From Planctomycetota bacterium (GTDB taxonomy: Bacteria; Planctomycetota; Phycisphaerae; WQYP01), in the NCBI GenBank assembly GCA_021828935.1, contig JAJZCU010000147.1:1-6045 (forward strand): a DNA stretch of 6,045 bases, in the 5' to 3' direction. Of the stretch, positions 1 through 6,045 are shown piece after piece (position 1 is the first letter of the stretch; each line of letters starts with the position of its first letter). A program made the position numbers and the translations under genes. The notes beneath the pieces were generated by a model, which ran no database searches, was not told where the DNA came from, and was given only the letters and a program-made list of their open reading frames with translations.

Positions 1-18
1 AAGGGGACGAATGTTCAT
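1..18 (-). CDS. groS: GroES co-chaperonin, N-terminus only (cut by window edge)
   Basis: Only the first six codons lie in the window; read on the minus strand they give M-N-I-R-P-L, the classic start of the ~95-residue GroES/Cpn10 co-chaperonin that caps the GroEL ring. The start is supported by AGGAG at 28-32 (minus strand), 9 nt before the ATG, and by its place 93 nt downstream of groEL in the same direction. The order groEL then groES is the reverse of the common arrangement. Six residues are thin evidence on their own, so the call rests on the residues, the ribosome binding site and the context together. The rest of the gene lies outside the window. Confidence 0.78.
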
Positions 19-27
19 CAGTAGGTT

Positions 28-32
28 CTCCT
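28..32 (-). promoter_or_regulatory. Ribosome binding site of groES
   Basis: On the minus strand AGGAG stands 9 nt before the ATG at 18-16. It fixes the start of the partial groES and shows that groES has its own translation signal rather than relying on coupling to groEL, which ends 93 nt away. Confidence 0.75.
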
Positions 33-36
33 GTTG

Positions 37-51
37 AATTTTATTAAAATT
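37..51. repeat. AT-rich palindrome in the groEL-groES spacer
   Basis: AATTTTATTAAAATT is a perfect inverted repeat, two 7-nt arms around one central base, in an otherwise GC-rich region. It sits just before the groES ribosome binding site. It is flanked by TTG on one side and CAA on the other (with three extra bases), a partial extension of the symmetry. As RNA it would form only a weak A-U stem; as DNA it could be a protein site or an unstructured leader that keeps the groES start accessible. The function is unknown. Confidence 0.5.
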
Positions 52-68
52 AGTCAAGTCATTGGGGC

Positions 69-86
69 GCCCGCCACCCGGCGGGC
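69..86 (-). repeat. GC hairpin between groEL and groES
   Basis: GCCCGCC (69-75) and GGCGGGC (80-86) are perfectly complementary around a 4-nt loop. In the groEL transcript the hairpin begins 25 nt after the groEL stop. No U-run follows on the minus strand, so a standard intrinsic terminator is not supported. A 3'-end protector, processing site or partial attenuator that sets the groEL:groES ratio is a reasonable inference. Confidence 0.55.
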
Positions 87-111
87 TGCTAATTCGACGC
101 AACGCCCGGCG

Positions 112-1847
<1,736 letters not shown>

Positions 1848-2083
1848 AGTGCAGCATGTTGAAATTCAGTTTTGCAGCCGCCGCCCTATGCGCGGAACCA
1901 GTGTTTCCGGGGCATTAGCAAGAACGATACCAGTGCCACCGCCGCCGCCCGAGTGGTCGGGTCAATGTGCCGCAAGCTGTTGTAAACCAATGCTTTATCG
2001 CACATCTATAAACAGTCCATGCGGTGCATGCCCGCATCGCGGCGCGCTGCCACGGCGGCAGCAATCGGCGGGTGGAACCGGTG

Positions 2084-2096
2084 GTTTTGTCAAAAC
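2084..2096. repeat. 13-bp palindrome, possible operator
   Basis: GTTTTGTCAAAAC has two perfect 6-nt arms around a single central base and is AT-rich within GC-rich DNA. With a one-base centre it cannot form a good RNA hairpin, so if it works it is more likely a site for a dimeric DNA-binding protein. It lies about 135 bp before the membrane-protein start and about 250 bp before the groEL start. Function is inferred only from symmetry and position. Confidence 0.35.
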
Positions 2097-2220
2097 GGCA
2101 GTTGGGCCAGTGTGTCGCGCGGCGGCCAAACGGGTATTATCCGTGCTCCGCCTGGCGCCGCTTTTAGTTGGCCGGGGGGGCTCCCCGCGGCGGCGGCTGG
2201 TGATTGGCGCCCATCATTTT

Positions 2221-2226
2221 AAGAGG
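2221..2226 (+). promoter_or_regulatory. Ribosome binding site deciding a GTG start
   Basis: AAGAGG lies 5 nt before the GTG at 2232, supporting that non-ATG start for the small membrane protein. Confidence 0.5.
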
Positions 2227-2231
2227 CAAGC

Positions 2232-2588
2232 GTGTTGACGTTGGCACAGATTCAGCAGTGGCAACTCATGCTCATCTACGTGCCTGCGTTGGCCATTTTT
2301 GCGTTATGGATTTACGTCAGAACTAAAAACCCGGAGGCCCCGGTCCAGATTGCCGAGATTTTCACCCATGTGCTCACGCTCGTGGTCTTTACGTCCATCC
2401 CCTTAATTTTTTGGGTCGCAGATAAAAAACATTTTTTAGGACCGGTGGTTTTTGCGCTGGGCGCTTATCTGGGTTCCTGCCATATTCAAAATGTGGGCGC
2501 GCGAAAATTTATCCAGACAGTTTTGCTGCTCACGCTTTTGTTGCTGCTCATGGCCGGCGCGGCCCATGGAAAGTGGCGCATGCCGTGA
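2232..2588 (+). CDS. Small hypothetical membrane protein, about four segments
   Basis: A 118-residue, strongly hydrophobic protein that I cannot assign to a family. Four likely membrane segments are seen at about 12-29, 43-62, 68-83 and 93-111; the last contains a nearly pure Leu run (VLLLTLLLLLMAGAA). Short polar loops carry RTKNPE (30-35), DKKH (64-67) and ARK (90-92). There is no cleavable signal peptide, lipobox or catalytic motif. The start is a GTG with AAGAGG 5 nt upstream; an in-frame TTG directly follows and is a possible alternative. It precedes the pyrophosphorylase gene in the same direction with a 146-nt gap, so co-transcription is possible but not shown. The regular hydrophobic pattern and the ribosome binding site argue for a real gene. 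Confidence 0.7.
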   Translation: MLTLAQIQQWQLMLIYVPALAIFALWIYVRTKNPEAPVQIAEIFTHVLTLVVFTSIPLIFWVADKKHFLGPVVFALGAYLGSCHIQNVGARKFIQTVLLLTLLLLLMAGAAHGKWRMP

Positions 2589-2662
2589 CGACGCCATTGC
2601 CCGGATCCGCGCCGTGGCTGTTTCCGTCGCTAACGCTTCCGGCTCTGATGACGACGGGGCAA

Positions 2663-2691
2663 TTGACGACTTACCCATCATCACTGATCAT
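2663..2691 (+). promoter_or_regulatory. Possible sigma-70-type promoter of the UDPGP gene
   Basis: TTGACG (2663-2668, five of six to the -35 consensus) and GATCAT (2686-2691, four of six to the -10) are 17 bp apart, the preferred spacing, and end 43 nt before the ATG at 2735. The -10 match is modest and chance occurrence is quite possible. Confidence 0.3.
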
Positions 2692-2722
2692 TGCGCATCG
2701 TTCGCTATTCACTGACGTTACC

Positions 2723-2726
2723 GGAG
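2723..2726 (+). promoter_or_regulatory. Ribosome binding site deciding the UDPGP start
   Basis: GGAG lies 8 nt before ATG 2735 and favours this start over the in-frame upstream starts at 2573 and 2648. Confidence 0.6.
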
Positions 2727-2734
2727 CCGTCCCC

Positions 2735-4153
2735 ATGAACCACGCCCAGTTGGCCACCAAGTTGAATTCAATTGGCCAAGGCCATGTCTACACTTTTTAT
2801 GATCGCCTGCCGCCCGAACAGCAGCAACGCTTGGATGCCCAACTGGATTCCCTTGATCTGGACCTGGTCGCCCGTCTTATTGATACGGTGGTGCAGGAAC
2901 CCGCTCCCTTCCAGCTGCCGCCGGATGTGAAACCGGCCCCGTATTATCCCTATGAACCGCGTAATCCCGCGGAAAAAGACAAATATCAAAAGGCCTTCCG
3001 CCGCGGGGAAGAACTGCTGCGCGCCGGGCAGGTCGCGGCGTTTGTCGTGGCCGGCGGACAGGGCACGCGCCTAGGCTGGGACGGTCCCAAGGGTACATTT
3101 CCCGCCACCCCCGTAAAAAGGAAGCCGCTGTTTCAATGCTTTGCGGAATTTCTGCTGGCTTTGGAAAAGCGTTACGGACCGCAGCCAACGTTTTATATTA
3201 TGACCAGTCCCCCCAATGACGCGGCCACCCGCAAGTTTTGGCGCGACCATCAATATTTTGGTATGAAACCTGAGAACGTGATCATCTTCCCGCAGGACGT
3301 ACTGCCCGCGGTGGGGTTCGACGGAAAGATACTTCTGGAAACTCCCGGTTCGCTGGCCCTTTCGCCCAATGGCCACGGCGGCTCGCTGCTGGCCCTGTAC
3401 AAAAGCGGGGCCACAGCGGACATGGCGCGCCGCGGCATTACGCAGATTAGTTACTTTCAGGTGGACAACCCCATCGTGCGCTGCATCGATCCGTTGTTCA
3501 TCGGCCTGCATGATCTCGATGGCGCCCAGATGTCCAGCAAAATGCTGCCCAAGGAATACGGCAAAGAAAAACTTGGCAACTTTTGCCTCAGCCGCGGCAA
3601 AATACATGTTATTGAATACAGCGGCTTTCCTGATGCACTGGCCGAGGAGCGCCTGCCCGACGGCCAGCTGCGCTTCCGCGCCGGTAGTATCGCCCTGCAC
3701 GCTCTGCGCCGCGATTTCGTCGAGGCCCTGAACCACCATGGCTTCGCGCTGCCGTACAACCGCGCGGATAAAAAGGTTCCCTGCGCTGACCTTTCCACAG
3801 GGCAGCCAATCAAGCCTGAAAAGCCCAATGCCGTGAAGATGGAATCATTCGTGTTTGACGCATTGCCGCTGACCGACATCAGCATTATTTATGAAACCAA
3901 CCGGCAAGATGAATTCGCCCCGATCAAGCAACCCACCGGCAATGATTCAGTGGAATCATCGCACGCCATTACCACTTTGCGCAATGCTGCCTGGCTCGAA
4001 CAGGCCGGGGTGCATGTTGCCAGAACGACCCAGGGCAAGCCAGATTGCGTGATCGAAATTGCTTCCGGCGTGGCCCTCTACCCGGATGATCTGCTGCCGC
4101 GGAAGGAATCGCTGCGTCCGATAAAGGCCAAAGAAGAAGTGTACTTGGGCTGA
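2735..4153 (+). CDS. UDPGP-family UTP:sugar-1-phosphate uridylyltransferase (UAP1/AGX-like)
   Basis: A 472-residue cytosolic enzyme expected to make a UDP-sugar and pyrophosphate from UTP and a sugar 1-phosphate. It follows the eukaryotic UDP-GlcNAc pyrophosphorylase pattern from end to end: the nucleotide loop AGGQGTRLG with PKG (106-120), MTS (156-158), FDGKILLE, SPNGHGG (210-216), QVDNPIVR with the metal/uridine-site Asp244, DPLFIG (252-257), EYSG (294-297), RAGSIALH (315-322), KKVP (346-349), and KPNAVKMESFVFD (363-375). Length is normal for the family. The frame stays open upstream to 2573, but ATG 2735 has GGAG 8 nt before it and starts a typical helical N-terminus; the 54 extra residues are low-complexity and overlap the preceding gene. 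GHG replaces the AGX GNG, so the sugar (GlcNAc, glucose or galactose phosphate) is uncertain. Confidence 0.93.
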   Translation: MNHAQLATKLNSIGQGHVYTFYDRLPPEQQQRLDAQLDSLDLDLVARLIDTVVQEPAPFQLPPDVKPAPYYPYEPRNPAEKDKYQKAFRRGEELLRAGQVAAFVVAGGQGTRLGWDGPKGTFPATPVKRKPLFQCFAEFLLALEKRYGPQPTFYIMTSPPNDAATRKFWRDHQYFGMKPENVIIFPQDVLPAVGFDGKILLETPGSLALSPNGHGGSLLALYKSGATADMARRGITQISYFQVDNPIVRCIDPLFIGLHDLDGAQMSSKMLPKEYGKEKLGNFCLSRGKIHVIEYSGFPDALAEERLPDGQLRFRAGSIALHALRRDFVEALNHHGFALPYNRADKKVPCADLSTGQPIKPEKPNAVKMESFVFDALPLTDISIIYETNRQDEFAPIKQPTGNDSVESSHAITTLRNAAWLEQAGVHVARTTQGKPDCVIEIASGVALYPDDLLPRKESLRPIKAKEEVYLG

Positions 4154-4174
4154 ATTGGCGTCCTTAACCGTCCG

Positions 4175-4200
4175 GCCGGGGCCGCCGTTGGCCCGGCTTT
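4175..4200 (+). terminator. Hairpin after the UDPGP gene, possible terminator
   Basis: GCCGGGGCC (4175-4183) pairs with GGCCCGGC (4190-4197) as an 8-bp GC stem with one bulged G and a 6-nt loop, 21 nt after the stop codon. Only three T follow, so termination would be weak by the intrinsic model. Its position between the UDPGP gene and the sigma gene suits a transcript end. Confidence 0.4.
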
Positions 4201-4294
4201 GGAATGAAAAAGTGCGTCCAGCCATGCCGGACCATGCATCTATCCCCCGCCACTGCCCGTAAGGCTTTTTAGTCAGTTGGCATTGGCAGGAAGG

Positions 4295-5023
4295 ATGACC
4301 GTGGCTTCGGGTAACATGAGTCCCTGGAAATCAGACTGTGGCGGCGGCGCGGCGTTGCTATCGGCCCCCGCCCGGTTTAATGAAGCTACCGGCCAGGCCC
4401 CGCAGTACCCTCCGCCCGAACCGGTGGAAACCGCTGGCAACCGGCCCCCGCGCAGAGGATCCCGCTTGACCCGCTCACCAACTTCACAAGCCTTGGCCGG
4501 TCATTTGACCGACATGGCCGCCGGCAATCACGCCGCGCTGGCCCACTGTTACGACCTGCTGGGTCCGGTGGTTTTTTCGCTGGCGGTGCGCATGCTGCGC
4601 GACCGGCAAGCCGCCGAAGATGTCACCCAAGATATATTTACGCAAGTGTGGCGGCAGGCGGCGAATTACAACACCGAGCGCGGCTCGCCGGAGGCCTGGG
4701 TGATGACCATCGCTCGCAGCCGCGTGCTGGACCGTTTACGCAGCCGCCGCGCTGGCGTCGTGCTGAAAACCGTAGGCGAAAATTTGCCCGAAGCTCCCGC
4801 GGCCGATGACTGGCCCGACGACCTGGCCATTACGCGCGAGGACGCAGCGAAGGTGCGCCAAGCCTTGTTAACGTTGCCAGCCGATCAGAAGTTGGCCATC
4901 GAATTGGCCTTTTTTGAGGGTCTTACGCATGTGGAAATCGCCCAGCAAACCCAGGCGCCTCTGGGCACCGTAAAAACGCGCATTCGGCTTGGCCTATTAA
5001 AAATTAAAGACCAGATGGAATAG
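4295..5023 (+). CDS. ECF-type RNA polymerase sigma factor
   Basis: About 242 residues from ATG 4295. Region 2 (about 75-153) shows the hallmark DVTQDIFTQVW (109-119) and SPEAWVMTIARSRVLDRLRSRR; an acidic linker follows (about 154-184); region 4 (about 190-240) has LPADQKLAIELAFFEGLTHVEIAQQ and the recognition helix APLGTVKTRIRLGLLKIK. There is no region 3, as is usual for this class. It should direct polymerase to a small stress or envelope regulon and be held inactive by the anti-sigma factor encoded next. The first ~70 residues are a Pro/Gly/Arg-rich, probably disordered extension not typical of the family. The start is uncertain: AGGAAGG (4288-4294) directly abuts ATG 4295 and is better spaced for GTG 4301; TTG 4277, ATG 4316 and ATG 4514 are also in frame. 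The gene ends in tandem TAG codons. Confidence 0.92.
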   Translation: MTVASGNMSPWKSDCGGGAALLSAPARFNEATGQAPQYPPPEPVETAGNRPPRRGSRLTRSPTSQALAGHLTDMAAGNHAALAHCYDLLGPVVFSLAVRMLRDRQAAEDVTQDIFTQVWRQAANYNTERGSPEAWVMTIARSRVLDRLRSRRAGVVLKTVGENLPEAPAADDWPDDLAITREDAAKVRQALLTLPADQKLAIELAFFEGLTHVEIAQQTQAPLGTVKTRIRLGLLKIKDQME

Positions 5024-5053
5024 TAGGAAATAATTCCGACGGCTGAAATATGA

Positions 5054-5074
5054 CCGGCCGGAACGCTCGGCCGG
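5054..5074 (+). repeat. Hairpin between the sigma and anti-sigma genes
   Basis: CCGGCCG (5054-5060) and CGGCCGG (5068-5074) form a perfect 7-bp GC stem with a 7-nt loop, about 30 nt after the sigma stop and 65 nt before the anti-sigma start. There is no T-run, so a terminator is unlikely. If the two genes share a transcript, it could stabilise the upstream part or lower expression of the downstream one. Confidence 0.5.
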
Positions 5075-5125
5075 CGCATCGGCCCCCGGCGAATATTGTT
5101 CCACGGTCTGGAAATTGCTCAACAC

Positions 5126-5130
5126 AGGGA
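5126..5130 (+). promoter_or_regulatory. Ribosome binding site deciding the anti-sigma start
   Basis: AGGGA stands 8 nt before ATG 5139 but only 2 nt before ATG 5133, so it favours the second of the two closely spaced ATGs. Confidence 0.5.
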
Positions 5131-5138
5131 ATATGAAT

Positions 5139-5924
5139 ATGACCAATGCGATCACCGTCAACGATCCGTTGTTAGACGACGCCGCCGCGGAAGCGTTGCT
5201 GGCCAACACGCCCATGGAATCGCAAGTGTTCGCCCGCGCGCTGGCCGGCTCCAACGCCGCCACCGATGCGTCTTACGCTGCGCTTCAGGAAACGGCCACC
5301 AAGCTTTCCGCCGCCGCCCCCTACATGCAGCCGCCGGAATCCCTGCGTGAACGGGTTCTGCTGGCCACGGCGCCAAAACAATTTAACATCAATGATTATC
5401 GCAAGACCATGCGGGCGGATGCGGAAGATTCCATCCCCTGGTTCTGGCGCTGGGGCCTGGTGGCAGCCGTGGTGGCCTTGGTGGCCAGCGGCTACCGCAA
5501 CTACGCCTTGCAAAATTCCGTCGCCGTCTCCAATACCCGTGGAACCTTACAGTCGTTGCAAATGCGGCATCAGGCCCAGGCCCTGGCCATGCTGCTGGAC
5601 CCGCATGTGGTGCAGTTCCCGGTGCGCGGCAGCGTGGGCCCCAACGTAAGTCCTGCGGCCGCACCGTTAATTGGCAAGTTTTTGGTTGACCCCGGAACCC
5701 ACCGGTGCATGCTGGTTATGCCGCACGCCGTATTTTCCCCCACGGAACAGGTTCATTGGACCATCATCAGCGGCGGGGTGCGCCAGCAATTCACCGGCCC
5801 CGCCGTCGGCGCCCCGAACGTGTTCTATCTGCCCGGCACGCTTAACAAGCCGCTGAGCGGGCAAAGCCGCGTGAACCTGCGCATCGCCAGCGGCCCGCAG
5901 GTGGCCAGTTTCCACAGCCAGTGA
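5139..5924 (+). CDS. RskA-like membrane anti-sigma factor
   Basis: A 261-residue protein with the layout of RskA-type anti-sigma factors. The cytoplasmic N-terminal part (about 1-98) is Ala-rich and helical, ending in the typical PPESLRERVLLAT (65-77). One membrane segment follows at about 103-119 after a Trp-rich edge (PWFWRWG). The outer C-terminal domain (about 120-261) holds the RskA-like strand pattern MLVMPHAVF, VHWTIISGG, and FYLPGTL. The N-terminal domain has no His-x3-Cys-x2-Cys zinc motif. It lies 115 nt after the ECF sigma gene and is most likely its partner, holding it at the membrane until released by a signal. ATG 5139 is preferred because AGGGA (5126-5130) is 8 nt before it; ATG 5133 is too close and TTG 5115 lies upstream of that site. 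The family call rests on architecture and short motifs. Confidence 0.82.
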   Translation: MTNAITVNDPLLDDAAAEALLANTPMESQVFARALAGSNAATDASYAALQETATKLSAAAPYMQPPESLRERVLLATAPKQFNINDYRKTMRADAEDSIPWFWRWGLVAAVVALVASGYRNYALQNSVAVSNTRGTLQSLQMRHQAQALAMLLDPHVVQFPVRGSVGPNVSPAAAPLIGKFLVDPGTHRCMLVMPHAVFSPTEQVHWTIISGGVRQQFTGPAVGAPNVFYLPGTLNKPLSGQSRVNLRIASGPQVASFHSQ

Positions 5925-5959
5925 GGCGCGCGGGGCAAACGCTGCGGAGATTACGCGAT

Positions 5960-5996
5960 GCCCACGCCCAGGGCATGCACGCATGTGGGCGTGGGC
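5960..5996. repeat. Strong inverted repeat after the anti-sigma gene
   Basis: GCCCACGCCCA (5960-5970) and TGGGCGTGGGC (5986-5996) are perfect 11-nt complements. Inside them, CATGC (5974-5978) and GCATG (5981-5985) are also complementary, so the structure continues as a second stem of four pairs (CATG/CATG) closed by a four-base loop, after a 3-nt GGG bulge. It lies 35 nt after the anti-sigma stop. No T-run follows on either strand, so it is not a standard intrinsic terminator. A transcript 3'-end stabiliser, a Rho-linked end, or a dispersed palindromic repeat are all possible. No gene is seen in the remaining bases to the window end. Confidence 0.65.
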
Positions 5997-6045
5997 GGAT
6001 GAATCGGCCGGGTACGGGCGCGCAAAACGGTTCCGCGGCGGCGTC

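Noticed and set aside
1893..1909. 5-bp hairpin CGGAA/TTCCG in the groEL leader
   Set aside because: A short stem with a 7-nt loop is expected often by chance; no U-run or conserved context supports it.
1915..1939. CIRCE-like element upstream of groEL (TTAGCA ... AGTGC)
   Set aside because: Each half matches only six of nine CIRCE positions and the spacer is 7 nt rather than 9; too degenerate to call an HrcA site.
2135..2140. TATTAT as a -10 box for the small membrane protein gene
   Set aside because: No acceptable -35 element lies 16-18 bp upstream; left as an isolated match.
3071..3739. 222-residue minus-strand open frame inside the UDPGP gene
   Set aside because: It is entirely antisense to a strongly conserved enzyme and shows no family features.
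4201..4219. ECF-type promoter (GGAAT ... CGTCC) upstream of the sigma gene
   Set aside because: The two boxes are only about 9 nt apart, while ECF promoters need about 16-17 nt.
5925..6023. Direct GGCGCGC repeats flanking the terminal hairpin (5925-5931 and 6017-6023)
   Set aside because: Seven GC-only bases are common by chance in this composition, and the surrounding similarity is patchy; not convincing as a target-site duplication.

Overview
The window reads as ordinary chromosomal DNA of a GC-rich bacterium, most likely from the Planctomycetota-Verrucomicrobiota (PVC) branch. That placement is inferred from three things: the flavour of the GroEL sequence, a eukaryote-like UDPGP-family pyrophosphorylase, and an ECF sigma factor paired with a membrane anti-sigma factor of RskA type. 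No marker gene settles the phylum. There are no mobile elements, CRISPR arrays, tRNAs or rRNAs.

Layout. On the minus strand (1-1830) lies a chaperonin operon in which groEL is followed by the first six codons of groES, cut by the window edge. This is the reverse of the usual groES-groEL order. The 93-nt spacer between them holds a GC hairpin, an AT-rich palindrome and a clear groES ribosome binding site. A ~400-bp divergent intergenic region (1831-2231) has no credible gene but contains a small palindrome. On the plus strand follow a small, unrecognised membrane protein of about four membrane segments (2232-2588), a complete UDPGP-family nucleotidyltransferase (2735-4153) with a possible promoter in front and a hairpin behind, and then an ECF sigma factor (start near 4295, end 5023) with its probable cognate anti-sigma factor (5139-5924). 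The last 121 bases hold a strong long-stemmed inverted repeat and no gene.

How the genes relate. GroEL and GroES form one folding machine. The sigma/anti-sigma pair should form a signalling switch in which the membrane protein holds the sigma factor until a signal arrives. The pyrophosphorylase makes a UDP-sugar from UTP and a sugar 1-phosphate for envelope or glycan synthesis; its exact sugar cannot be read with confidence. Nothing shows that these three units act together.

I see no clearly undescribed system. The points most worth a second look are the inverted groEL-groES order with its structured spacer, the long GGM tail of GroEL, the UGPase-like GHG motif in an otherwise AGX/UAP1-like enzyme, and the strong hairpin after the anti-sigma gene.
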